Assembly: GCA_900759475.1 (NCBI GenBank)
Contig: CAAEVK010000013.1
Span: 1-48,203, forward strand
Direction of reading: 5' to 3'
Length of the DNA: 48,203 nt
Source: Clostridia bacterium
Lineage (GTDB): Bacteria; Bacillota; Clostridia; TANB77; CAG-508
Under the pieces are notes generated by a model. The model saw only the letters and a program-made list of their open reading frames with translations, was not told the origin of the DNA and made no database searches. Positions 35,377 through 44,049 of this stretch are shown here, one piece after another; positions within the stretch are counted from its first letter, which is position 1, and every line of letters starts with the position of its first letter. The translations under genes and the position numbers were made by a program.

Positions 35377-36771
35377 TTATTTGAATTTTTTCAAATCTTT
35401 CATGTTAATATTATTCATCATTTTTTTAATGCTTTTTTCATCTCTCATTTTTTTCATCATTTTTTGTGTCATCTCAAAAGAAGCCATAAATTTGTTAATT
35501 TGTTGTACTGTTGTTCCACTTCCCTTTGCAATTCTTATCCTTCTACTTGCATTTAATAACTTTGGGTTTTTCTTTTCCTCTTTGGTCATAGAACATATAA
35601 TTGCTTCAATCTTTACAAATTCTTTATCATCAATTTTAATATCTTTTAAGGCACTCATTCCTGGCATCATTTTTAAAATAGAAGAAAATGAACCCATTTT
35701 TTTCATTTGTCTTAATTGTTTTAAATAATCATCTAAATCAAATGACTCTCTTCTTAATTTTTCTTCTAATTTTAAAGCTTCTTCTGCATCAAATGCCTCT
35801 TCTGCCTTTTCTATAATGGAAAGAACATCTCCCATTCCTAAAATTCTAGAAGCCATTCTTTCAGGATGAAATTCTTCTATATCACTTAGTTTTTCTCCTG
35901 TAGCTGCAAACTTAATTGGTTTTGTAGTCACCTTTTTTACAGAAAGTGCTGCACCACCACGAGTATCACCATCTAGTTTTGTTAATACTACTCCATCAAT
36001 GCCCAATTCATCATTAAAACTTTGTGCTACATTTACTGCATCTTGACCAGTCATAGAATCTACTACTAATAGTATTTCATGTGGTTTTACATTTGTCTTA
36101 ATATTCTTTAACTCTTGCATTAATTCTTCGTCTATATGGAGTCTACCTGCTGTGTCTAAAATAATCACATCATTTAATTTTGAAATTGCTTGACTGATTG
36201 CTTGTTTTGCAATTAATACAACATCTTTTGTTGTTTCGTTTGCAAAAACAGGTATATTTAGTTGTCCGCCTACTACTTGTAATTGTTTAATTGCTGCGGG
36301 TCTGTACACATCACATGCAACTAAAAGTGGCTTTTTTCCTTGTTTTCGCAAAATATTTGCTAATTTTCCTGCTGTTGTTGTTTTTCCTGAACCTTGTAAA
36401 CCAACTAACATAATAATTGTTGGTGGATTTGGTGTAAAGTTAATTTTACTTGCATGACCACCTAATAATTCTGTCAACTCATCTTTTACAATTTTAACTA
36501 CTTGTTGTCCTGGTGTTAAAGATTTTAGTACATCTTGCCCTAACGCTTTTTCTTCAATTGTACTAACAAATTCTTTTACTACTTTATAGTTAACATCTGC
36601 TTCTAGTAAAGCAAGTTTTACCTCTCTTAAGACTTCTTTTAAATCACTTTCTGTAATTCTAGATTTTCCTCTTAATTTTTTGGTTATTCCATTTAATTTT
36701 TCAGATAGTCCTTCAAAAGCCATCCTTGCTCCTCCTTCAAAATTTTCTTTGGAAACTTTGTATTCATCCAT
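35377..36771 (-). CDS. ffh: Signal recognition particle protein Ffh
   Basis: SRP54 GTPase, targeting membrane proteins. The N domain and G domain have GLQGSGKTTTAGKL, DTAGRLHIDE and TKLDGDTRGGAA; the Met-rich M domain (GDVLSIIEK onward, MKKMGSFSSI, MMPGM) binds SRP RNA. The start is uncertain: the longest frame begins 15 codons before MAFEGLSEKLNG, the usual N terminus (ATG near 36723, preceded by AAGGAGGAGC). I keep the longest frame's coordinates here but prefer the shorter protein. Confidence 0.95.
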   Translation of the reverse strand: MDEYKVSKENFEGGARMAFEGLSEKLNGITKKLRGKSRITESDLKEVLREVKLALLEADVNYKVVKEFVSTIEEKALGQDVLKSLTPGQQVVKIVKDELTELLGGHASKINFTPNPPTIIMLVGLQGSGKTTTAGKLANILRKQGKKPLLVACDVYRPAAIKQLQVVGGQLNIPVFANETTKDVVLIAKQAISQAISKLNDVIILDTAGRLHIDEELMQELKNIKTNVKPHEILLVVDSMTGQDAVNVAQSFNDELGIDGVVLTKLDGDTRGGAALSVKKVTTKPIKFAATGEKLSDIEEFHPERMASRILGMGDVLSIIEKAEEAFDAEEALKLEEKLRRESFDLDDYLKQLRQMKKMGSFSSILKMMPGMSALKDIKIDDKEFVKIEAIICSMTKEEKKNPKLLNASRRIRIAKGSGTTVQQINKFMASFEMTQKMMKKMRDEKSIKKMMNNINMKDLKKFK

Positions 36772-36801
36772 TTTGTTAGGCTTAAATCGTGTGTTTTTAT
36801 T

Positions 36802-37152
36802 TTATTGCACTACACAGTTTAATTCGCTTTTAATGTGTTCTAACATTTCTGCAATTTGTTCATCAGAAAATTGTGTTTGGATTTTAGTAATTTCGGATAA
36901 TATATCTGCAATTTTCTTTTCTTGTTTCATTGTTTTTTGCATAATTTTTAGCTTTTCTTCTAATTCTAAAAGCTTATTTTCCCCCTTTTTTATATTGTCT
37001 CTCACTGCTTGCCTTGTAATATTTTTATTTTCAGCAATTTCGGATAAAGACAAATCGCTATTATAGTAGTCATCTAAAAATTGATACTGTATAGTAGTTA
37101 ACACTTTTCCATATATTTCTAACAGTATACTTATTTTAACGTTTTTTTCCAT
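36802..37152 (-). CDS. ylxM: YlxM family SRP-associated helix-turn-helix protein
   Basis: About 116 aa, sigma-70 region 4-like HTH (YYNSDLSLSEIAE, TRQAVRDNIKKGE), with a Lys/Glu-rich C terminus. Start at ATG 37152 after AAAGGTGG; the frame can extend to a GTG at 37161. It precedes ffh in Firmicutes. Confidence 0.92.
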   Translation of the reverse strand: MEKNVKISILLEIYGKVLTTIQYQFLDDYYNSDLSLSEIAENKNITRQAVRDNIKKGENKLLELEEKLKIMQKTMKQEKKIADILSEITKIQTQFSDEQIAEMLEHIKSELNCVVQ

Positions 37153-37183
37153 ACTGACCACCTTTCTTTTGTAATGCCAATAT

Positions 37184-37212
37184 ACTTTACACTATTTTTC
37201 CTTATTTGTCAA
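37184..37212 (-). promoter_or_regulatory. Promoter of the ylxM-ffh operon
   Basis: TTGACA (37207-37212), 17-base spacer, TAAAGT (37184-37189), a short distance upstream of ylxM. Confidence 0.65.
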
Positions 37213-37233
37213 TAGATTTTTAGCATTTTTTTA

Positions 37234-37260
37234 TTGTTCCGGTAAAATCGCAGATTTTTT
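37234..37260 (-). repeat. Dispersed repeat with an AAAATC-TGC-GATTTT palindrome, copy 2
   Basis: Inverse copy of 32899-32924 with one mismatch. Confidence 0.7.
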
Positions 37261-37332
37261 CGAAACAACTTTCTTATTTTTTACTTTAAATTTATTTCCA
37301 ATTCTTTAGGAATAAACCTCTTTAAAATTAAT

Positions 37333-37368
37333 TATGGTGTAACCATTCTCCAAATGGACTACACCATA
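37333..37368 (+). terminator. Palindrome with a plus-strand T run
   Basis: TATGGTGTA / TACACCATA enclosing an inner CCATT/AATGG-type stem. The T run (GTTTTTTG) is on the plus strand, where no gene precedes it. On the minus strand only AATTAATTTT follows, so as a terminator for the 37477-39111 gene it would be weak. Confidence 0.5.
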
Positions 37369-37476
37369 CGTTTTTTGATTTTCATCTACTATATAGCTTA
37401 TAATTGTTACTCTTCTCTTATTGTAGAAACTATGAATTGAATTTGTTATTAACAGTTCTTAATTAATTTTATAAAA

Positions 37477-39111
37477 CTATTCGTGAAAAATACTTCCACC
37501 AATAAATTCTCTTAATAACGATTGCGATGGCACAAATTCTTCTGATATAGATTTAAAATAGCTTAAAAAGCGATGCAACCTTTTTGCTTCTGAAAACTCT
37601 GGATGAGTATTATCAATTTCTGATAAAAGTGGCATAGCATAATCTTTTAATACTGCTAATTCATAGATTAATGAAGAATTAAACATACTATCTGCCTCTT
37701 CTTGATATGGAAATATGTTTTTTTCTTCCCCCGCATTAACAGAGTCCCACATTGCCAATGTGTGTAGAGCAGAATATCCTCTAAATTGATTGTCTCTTAC
37801 AATTCTTCTTATTAATCGCGTATCTGTTGTTGAAATTCGGTTATAATAGTCAATGTTTAAAACGGTTAAAGCACTAATATAGATTTTATATTTCTGTTCC
37901 TTTGGAATATTAGCTGTTAACTTGTCGTTTAAACAATGAATTCCCTCTATAACTAAAACTTCATTTGTTTCTAACTTTAATTTCTCACCATTATATACTT
38001 TTATACCTTTTGTAAAATCAAATGTTGGTATTTCTACCGTTTCTCCATTTAGTAACTTATATAAATGATGATTAAACAATTCCAAGTCAATTGCCTCAAT
38101 ACATTCAAAATCATATTTTCCATTTTCATCCTTTGGATTTTTGTCTCTTTCCACAAAATAATTATCCACTGAAATTGTTACAGGTTTCAATCCATTAATT
38201 TTTAATTGTATTCCTAATCTTTGTGCAAAAGTGGTTTTCCCAGAAGAAGAAGGACCTGCAATTAAAACCATTTTAACATTTCTTCTTTTTACAATATCAT
38301 CTGCTATTCCTGCAATTTTCTTTTCATGCAATGCTTCATCTATTAAAATGTCATTTTTTATTTGATTATTTTCTATTGCTCTGTTTAACTTATAAATAGT
38401 ATTAATATTCAGTACTTTGTGGAGGTCCTCATATTCATCTAATGTTGCTACTAGTTTTTTTCTTTCTTGCATTAATGGAAGTTGTTTTGGATTTTGTTTG
38501 CTTGGATAACGGATTAAAAATCCATCTCCATATTTTAGTATTTCATAAATATCCATATAACCTGTTGAAATAGGCATTACTCCATAAAAATAATTAAAAT
38601 ATTCTTCACAATAATATAAAATAATACTATTTTTTACATCTAACTGTAATCTTCCATTTAAAGTATGATGTTTTTTATAAAATTCAATGGCTTCTTCCCT
38701 AGACATTTCTTTTTTTACAATAGGTAAATCCTTTTGTACAATTTCGTATATTTTGTGATTAACTTTTTCTATCATTTCTTCTGTAATTGCCATATTTTCT
38801 ACTTCACATAGCATAGCATTAGATAATTGATAGTTTACAGTTAATAATGCTTCTGGATATAATTCATGGAAGGCTTTTCCCATAACATATAGTAAACCCC
38901 TTGTATAAATTCTTCTACCATCGACATTGGCTCTATTAATTAATTCTATTGTACAGTCCTTATCTATGATAAAGTCTAACGACTTTACTTCATTATTAAC
39001 TCTAGCTGCAATAATCATTTTGTTGCTAGTCTCTATTTCTTTTTTAAATAGTTCTTGAATAGATATGACATCTTTTCTTTCTAAAATGTTATTCTGAAAA
39101 TTAATTTTCAC
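37477..39111 (-). CDS. TGS/tRNA-synthetase-like plus uridine kinase domain protein
   Basis: 544 aa, the family that fuses a threonyl-tRNA synthetase-like TGS and second domain (residues 1-220) to a phosphoribulokinase/uridine kinase domain (about 275-480). Walker A is AGPSSSGKTTF; other segments are SVDNYFVERD, PTFDFTKG and VIEGIHCLND. It is a predicted nucleoside kinase. No in-frame CGG. A 200-base AT-rich gap with small palindromes lies between it and pgi. Confidence 0.9.
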   Translation of the reverse strand: MKINFQNNILERKDVISIQELFKKEIETSNKMIIAARVNNEVKSLDFIIDKDCTIELINRANVDGRRIYTRGLLYVMGKAFHELYPEALLTVNYQLSNAMLCEVENMAITEEMIEKVNHKIYEIVQKDLPIVKKEMSREEAIEFYKKHHTLNGRLQLDVKNSIILYYCEEYFNYFYGVMPISTGYMDIYEILKYGDGFLIRYPSKQNPKQLPLMQERKKLVATLDEYEDLHKVLNINTIYKLNRAIENNQIKNDILIDEALHEKKIAGIADDIVKRRNVKMVLIAGPSSSGKTTFAQRLGIQLKINGLKPVTISVDNYFVERDKNPKDENGKYDFECIEAIDLELFNHHLYKLLNGETVEIPTFDFTKGIKVYNGEKLKLETNEVLVIEGIHCLNDKLTANIPKEQKYKIYISALTVLNIDYYNRISTTDTRLIRRIVRDNQFRGYSALHTLAMWDSVNAGEEKNIFPYQEEADSMFNSSLIYELAVLKDYAMPLLSEIDNTHPEFSEAKRLHRFLSYFKSISEEFVPSQSLLREFIGGSIFHE

Positions 39112-39311
39112 ACTTTTCTCCTTTTTAGATATATTTTCTTATTATATACAAAAAAGTTTGCACAGAAAAATTGCTTTGCAATTTTTCGCATCGACAAATC
39201 TTTACGCTTCTTCGAGAACTTAAATATATATAGTTAAATTAGACAAATTCTCGCGAAGCGAAATTTGTCCTATATAATAAAGAAAGTAGCTTTATAAATA
39301 GCTATCTGTTA
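39112..39311. other. Intergenic region with small palindromes
   Basis: AAAAATTGCTTTGCAATTTTT at 39157-39178 (21 bases, palindrome) and TCGCGAAGCGA near 39251-39261 lie here. No gene seen. The second may be part of the pgi 3' region. Confidence 0.5.
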
Positions 39312-40625
39312 TTATTTTTCATACCCAGGTTTTCCTAATAGTCGAAACATATTTTTCTTGTAGGCTTCTACTCCTGGTTGATTAAATGGATTCACTCCCA
39401 GTAGTAGTCCAGAAACTGCACAAGCTTTTTCAAAAAAATAAATTAAAGCTCCTAAATTTTGTGCATCTAATTTTTCTATATTTAACATTATGTTTGGTAC
39501 ATCTCCTGATACATGTGCTTCTACTGTTCCTTGCATGGCTTTCTTATTTATAAAGTCCATGGTTTTGCCTGCTAAAAAGTTTAACCCATCTATATTATCT
39601 TCGTCTAATTTAATTTTTATATCGTTCTTTGGTTTTTCAATATTTATAACTGTTTCAAATAAGTTTCTCCTTCCCTCTTGAATATATTGCCCCATAGAAT
39701 GTAAATCAGTTGTAAAATCCACACCCGTTGGAAATATTCCTAGTTGTTCTTTTCCTTCGCTTTCCCCATATAATTGTTTCCACCATTCTGTAAAATAATG
39801 TAATTTTGGTTCATAATTTGATAATATTTCAATATTTTTATATAATTTATATAAAACATTTCTTACAACTGCATACTGGTAACATTCATTATATTTTAAA
39901 TTAGAATCAGAATATTTATCTTGTGCTTCCCTTGCTCCCTCCATTAAAGCATCAATATCAACTCCTGCTACAGCAATAGGAAGCAATCCTACTGCTGTTA
40001 ATACAGAATATCTTCCACCAATGTTATCTGGAATTACAAAAGTTTCATATCCTTCATCATCTGATAATTTTTTTAATGCTCCTTTATGAGCATCTGTTGT
40101 AACATAAATTCTTTTTCTAGCACCAGCAATGCCATATTTAGATTCTAGTATTTCTCTAAAAATTCTAAAAGCAATTGCTGGTTCTGTTGTAGTTCCCGAT
40201 TTTGAAATAACATTAATAGAAATATCTTTATCTGAAATAAAATCAATAATGTCATGTAAATAATTTGAACTAATATTATTTCCTGCATAAATAATTTGTG
40301 GGGCTTTTCGTTGTTTTCTATCAATTGTATTATAGAAAGTATGGGTTAAACATTCTATTACCGCTCTTGCTCCTAAATAAGAGCCACCAATTCCAATAAT
40401 AACAAACACGTCTGAAGTCTTTTTTATCCTTATTGCTGCTTTTTTTATTCTTTCAAATTCTTCTTTATTATAATTGGTTGGTAGTTCTAACCAACCTAAA
40501 AATTCTTCTTCATTATTTGCATTTTCATGAATTTTATTATGTATTTTTAGTACTTTATCTTTATATTTCATCATTTCTTTTTCTGAAATTCCACTTGTTT
40601 CGTAATTTAATTTAATATTTGACAT
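39312..40625 (-). CDS. pgi: Glucose-6-phosphate isomerase
   Basis: 437 aa. IGIGGSYLGARA and VISKSGTTTEPA bind the sugar phosphate. GGRYSVLTAVGLLP and LGVNPFNQPGVEAYKK mark the conserved signature regions. Interconverts glucose-6-P and fructose-6-P. Family usual length is about 450. Confidence 0.97.
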   Translation of the reverse strand: MSNIKLNYETSGISEKEMMKYKDKVLKIHNKIHENANNEEEFLGWLELPTNYNKEEFERIKKAAIRIKKTSDVFVIIGIGGSYLGARAVIECLTHTFYNTIDRKQRKAPQIIYAGNNISSNYLHDIIDFISDKDISINVISKSGTTTEPAIAFRIFREILESKYGIAGARKRIYVTTDAHKGALKKLSDDEGYETFVIPDNIGGRYSVLTAVGLLPIAVAGVDIDALMEGAREAQDKYSDSNLKYNECYQYAVVRNVLYKLYKNIEILSNYEPKLHYFTEWWKQLYGESEGKEQLGIFPTGVDFTTDLHSMGQYIQEGRRNLFETVINIEKPKNDIKIKLDEDNIDGLNFLAGKTMDFINKKAMQGTVEAHVSGDVPNIMLNIEKLDAQNLGALIYFFEKACAVSGLLLGVNPFNQPGVEAYKKNMFRLLGKPGYEK

Positions 40626-40701
40626 CTTTTTTTCACTCCTTTTGTATTTATTAAGATTTTATATGATATTTTATAAGAATTCAACTAAAAATAAAAATTA
40701 A

Positions 40702-40730
40702 TTGTATTTTTTTATTTCGTATGCTATAAT
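40702..40730 (+). promoter_or_regulatory. Extended -10 promoter of the zinc-ribbon gene
   Basis: TTGTAT, 17-base spacer, TGCTATAAT. Matches the TTTTTTTATTTCGT-GCTATAAT block of the promoter at 32535-32563. Confidence 0.75.
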
Positions 40731-40776
40731 ATATAAAATTTTCCAATGTGAAAATATATTAGTGGAGGTTGCTAGT

Positions 40777-40986
40777 ATGAATGACGGCAAACATAATTCT
40801 GACAAAGAAAAATATTGGATTTGTCCTCATTGTAAACAATATGAAAGTTACATAAAGTGTACTTCTGATGCCTCTTCTCGTTGTCCAATTTGTGGTTGTT
40901 ACGAAGCTAGTGCAAAAAAATATATGGTAATTACAGTGAATGAAGCAATCCAACATCGTAAAAAACAAGCGTTCATACGAAAGTAG
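40777..40986 (+). CDS. Small zinc-ribbon protein (cassette gene)
   Basis: 69 aa, start MNDGKHNSDKEK after AGTGGAGG. Two CxxC pairs (CPHC and CPIC, with an extra Cys at CGCY) form a zinc ribbon. Codon choice and separate promoter/terminator resemble the 32607 gene. Function unknown. An upstream in-frame ATG at 40702 is inside the promoter and is rejected. Confidence 0.75.
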   Translation: MNDGKHNSDKEKYWICPHCKQYESYIKCTSDASSRCPICGCYEASAKKYMVITVNEAIQHRKKQAFIRK

Positions 40987-40994
40987 TATGTGAA

Positions 40995-41032
40995 AATAGG
41001 TTAAAATTCTTACTTAAGAAAATTAACCTATT
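40995..41032. terminator. Bidirectional terminator between the zinc-ribbon gene and spoIIP
   Basis: AATAGGTTAA / TTAACCTATT, followed on the plus strand by TTTATTTTT. On the minus side it lies just after the spoIIP stop. Confidence 0.75.
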
Positions 41033-41038
41033 TTATTT

Positions 41039-42131
41039 TTAAATATTACTTAATACATCTGCTAAATATTTCATACTAGTAATGCATTGATCTAATGTAT
41101 TACCCGTTGCCCCTACTTCTATAATACTAGCTCCATTTGATAAGTGTTGATTATATCTTGAATTTCTTAAAATAATTGGTTTAAACAAGCCTGGATACTT
41201 TTCGTTTGCTATGGTTTGTATTTTAATTGCTGTTTTTAAATTTTGTAACCAATTGGCATGTTCTAATCCTCCTCCATTTGTTCCAATAACAAACATCAAT
41301 TGTGCTGCATATTCTTCTCCAATTTTTACAGTTGGTGCATAAGAACTATCTCCGCACTGCATCTCTATGAATGTCAAAAACAAATTGTGTATCTGGATTT
41401 TGTTGTAGTAAATTTGAAGCTGTTATTAAAGCTCTATCATAAGAACCAGAATAGGCTGGCGAATCATGATAAGTTACATCATGAATTACTTGATAATCTT
41501 TCATTTCTAAGTATTTCTTTAATTCGGTTCCTACTCTTGCTACCGAATAGTCTAAATTTGTTGTTCTAAAATTCCCTGTCATTTCATAAGGATACTTTTC
41601 ACTTTGTGTATAACTTTCACACGTGTGTGTATGATAAATAAGTACTTTTTTTGTATTTGAAATAACAGGATTTGGTGTTAACATTTCTTCTGTTAATTCA
41701 AAATCTGTTTCATTTTTAATTTGTACACTCCCAAAAGAATTTGTGTAGCGCTCCTTTACACTGCTTTCTAAAACTTGTGTAGTTATTTTCTCTGATATAA
41801 TTACTTCGTCTTTATCTTCTTGTGAAATTTCTGTTTCTTTTACAACAGTTCCATCTGGTAAAGTAATATTATTTGCAACTTTTAATTCAATATCTAATAA
41901 ACGTTCTAAAACAGATTTGCTATTTTTACTACTAATTTCTATTGGCTTTATTGTAGGCAATGTTATATTTAAACACTCTAAAAATGTATATTGAATTAAT
42001 TTAGCTTGTTTTAATTGTTGATAATCTTCTTTTAGCCAATGCATCACACATGCAATAGTACCAACAATGATAATTACTTTTATAGCATATTTCCAAGCAT
42101 CTTTTATATTAATAACAGCAACATTAAACAT
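41039..42131 (-). CDS. spoIIP: Stage II sporulation protein P, with +1 frameshift at CGG
   Basis: SpoIIP is a membrane-anchored amidase/endopeptidase that drives engulfment with SpoIID and SpoIIM. A membrane helix lies near residues 16-33, and the active-site signature IYHTHTCESY at about 188-197. At GAT GCA GTG CGG AGA TAG the zero frame stops. Skipping the C at 41354 gives DIHRDAV-GDSSYAPTV and continues through FVIGTNGGGLEHANW to 41039. The total is about 363 aa. The HRD motif next to the shift is part of the SpoIIP core. It implies that the organism can sporulate or descends from spore formers. Confidence 0.92.
41351..41354 (-). other. Predicted +1 recoding site CGG-A in spoIIP
   Basis: GTG CGG AGA TAG: reading C|GGA restores the SpoIIP catalytic region; the zero frame ends two codons later. 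Confidence 0.9.
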
Positions 42132-42261
42132 AACTCCCCCATCGTACGAGCATTATTATTTTATTATATGCTATAAATAAAAGATTTATGTTTTTTTAAA
42201 TTAAGATTCCGAAATTTTTATAATTATTATTCTTTATTATCAAAGAGAGAATATGTAGTTC

Positions 42262-42290
42262 TTGATTTTATGTAAATATTGTGATATACT
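42262..42290 (+). promoter_or_regulatory. Promoter of the small paired ORFs
   Basis: TTGATT, 17-base spacer, TGATATACT (extended -10). Confidence 0.6.
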
Positions 42291-42337
42291 TTTTCTACTA
42301 AACCCTAATATGGGAAATTGAAAGGAGATTTAGCACC

Positions 42338-42460
42338 ATGGCAAATGACAATAAGGTAACCTTTTCTCCAGAAGCTTTGGAAGTTCTTAAGAATACCCTT
42401 GTTAAAATTCCTACCTCAGAAAAATTCGAATTGTTCCGCAAACTCGGTTGGGACAAATAA
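42338..42460 (+). CDS. Small ORF of a paired cassette (40 aa)
   Basis: MANDNKVTFSPEALEVLKN and onward, after AAAGGAGATTTAGCACC. It ends FRKLGWDK-TAA directly abutting the next ATG. Composition is richer in G+C than the background, as for the other cassettes. Unknown function. The motif ELFRKLGW recurs as ELFRGLDW at the start of the next ORF, suggesting duplication or a programmed junction. Confidence 0.6.
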   Translation: MANDNKVTFSPEALEVLKNTLVKIPTSEKFELFRKLGWDK

Positions 42461-42595
42461 ATGGAGTTGTTCAGGGGGCTTGATTGGGGCGACTGCAAGA
42501 CACTCTTAAGTCTTTGCACTCCTCAAGTTTTGGAAGAATTCATCAAGGAAATGGATTATCCTACTCAGCTAGAGATAAAAAAAACGGCTTCTTGA
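42461..42595 (+). CDS. Second small ORF of the paired cassette (44 aa)
   Basis: MELFRGLDWGDCKTLL and onward. Its ATG follows the upstream TAA without a gap (TAAATG), so translation by reinitiation is likely. Acidic helical C terminus (VLEEFIKEMDYP). Unknown function. Confidence 0.55.
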   Translation: MELFRGLDWGDCKTLLSLCTPQVLEEFIKEMDYPTQLEIKKTAS

Positions 42596-42631
42596 AGAAA
42601 AAATCTTAAAAGAATGAACAAATCTCCAAAG

Positions 42632-42668
42632 AGCCGAGAGCATGATTATAATACTCTCGGCTTTTTTA
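42632..42668 (+). terminator. Terminator of the paired small ORFs
   Basis: AGCCGAGAG / CTCTCGGCT followed by six T's, then the TTGTGTAGGAA tail also seen after the terminator at 32856. Confidence 0.9.
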
Positions 42669-42706
42669 ATTGTGTAGGAATCTTTTCATTGGTAGTTTAC
42701 GTGTTA

Positions 42707-43942
42707 TTATTTTAAATACTCAACGATTGCTTCTATAGATAATGTAATAATTTCTTCTTCTCCTGTTTCCATGTTTTTTATTTTAGCACTTTTTTGTTCT
42801 ATTTCTGTATCTCCTAATGTGATTACATATTTTGCACGAATTTTATCTGCGTATTTGAATTGTGCTTTTAAAGATTTTCCTGTAACATCTTTTTCTACAT
42901 ACAAATTATTTTTTCTTAAATTTTCTACTAAAGTTGTAGCAAATACATTTGCACCTTCTCCTATTGTGGCAATATATAATTGTGGTAATTTTGGTTGAAT
43001 ATACCTTTTGAATATTTCTGTTATTCTTTCCACTCCTAATGCAAATCCAATTGCTGGTGTAGGTTGTCCCTCTAATTCTTCTACTAAACCGTCATATCTT
43101 CCTCCTGCAAGAACTGTATATCCCTCTTTTTCATCAATGAATTCAAACACTGTTTTTGTATAGTAATCTAGTCCTCTAACAATACCACTATCTACAACAT
43201 ATTTAATGCCTAATGCTGTTAACATATTTTTTACTGAATCAAAATGTTCCTTGCATTCCTTGCACAAATAATCTATAATAGCTGGTGCTCCTTGGTTTAA
43301 CTCTTTGCATATTTTTTCTTTGCAATCTAGTATTCTCATAGGATTTTTTTCAAGTCTTGACTTACAAGTATTGCAATATCGGTCAATATTTTTTCCTATA
43401 AATTTTTTTAATGCTTTTTGATATTCTGCTCTACAAGTAGAACATCCAATACTATTAATTGTTAATTTTATATTTGGTATTTGTAAAACATCAAAAATTG
43501 ACTTTGCCATACATATTATTTCTACATCTGCCTGATAAGAAGCTGTTCCAATCATTTCTACACCTATTTGGTGAAATTCTCTTAAGCGTCCTTTTTGCAC
43601 ATTTTCGTACCTATATATTCCCATGTTGTACCATACTTTTATGGGACTAGGTAAGCTCGCCATTCCATTTTCAATATAGGCTCTTACAACACCTGCTGTA
43701 CCTTCTGGTCTTAAAGTAATACTTCTTCCACCTTTATCTTCAAATGTGTACATTTCTTTTTGTACAACATCTGTTGTGTCTCCCACTCCTCTTTGGAATA
43801 ATTCTGTGTGTTCAAATACTGGCACTCTTATTTCTTTATATCCATAATTTTCAAATAAATTCTGAATTGTATTTTCTATGTATTGCCATTTATATGCTTC
43901 TTGTGGCAATAAATCTTTTGTTCCCTTTGGTCTTTGTACCAT
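42707..43942 (-). CDS. hisS: Histidyl-tRNA synthetase
   Basis: Class II synthetase, 411 aa. MVQRPKGTKDLLP, LRPEGTAGVVRA and RLREFHQIGVEMIG form motif regions; GLDYYTKTVFEF is the histidine-binding loop. Anticodon-binding domain at the C terminus. Confidence 0.97.
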   Translation of the reverse strand: MVQRPKGTKDLLPQEAYKWQYIENTIQNLFENYGYKEIRVPVFEHTELFQRGVGDTTDVVQKEMYTFEDKGGRSITLRPEGTAGVVRAYIENGMASLPSPIKVWYNMGIYRYENVQKGRLREFHQIGVEMIGTASYQADVEIICMAKSIFDVLQIPNIKLTINSIGCSTCRAEYQKALKKFIGKNIDRYCNTCKSRLEKNPMRILDCKEKICKELNQGAPAIIDYLCKECKEHFDSVKNMLTALGIKYVVDSGIVRGLDYYTKTVFEFIDEKEGYTVLAGGRYDGLVEELEGQPTPAIGFALGVERITEIFKRYIQPKLPQLYIATIGEGANVFATTLVENLRKNNLYVEKDVTGKSLKAQFKYADKIRAKYVITLGDTEIEQKSAKIKNMETGEEEIITLSIEAIVEYLK

Positions 43943-44049
43943 AATACTCTCCTCCTTTTTTTAATTCGCAAAGCAAATTTTTTCCATTTATTATATTGAC
44001 TTATAAAAATTCATGTATCTGATTTCTGTTTTCCGTTCTCAATACATAT

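Larger units (their letters stand above)
37213..37476. other. Intergenic region between the kinase gene and the ylxM promoter
   Basis: With the promoter this is a gene-free stretch of about 320 bases. It holds the inverted copy of the 26-base repeat (37234-37260) and the palindrome at 37333-37368. No convincing gene was seen. Confidence 0.6.

Noticed and set aside
39112..39311. CRISPR-like or riboswitch-like element
   Set aside because: No regular repeat-spacer spacing and no recognised aptamer core; only small palindromes.
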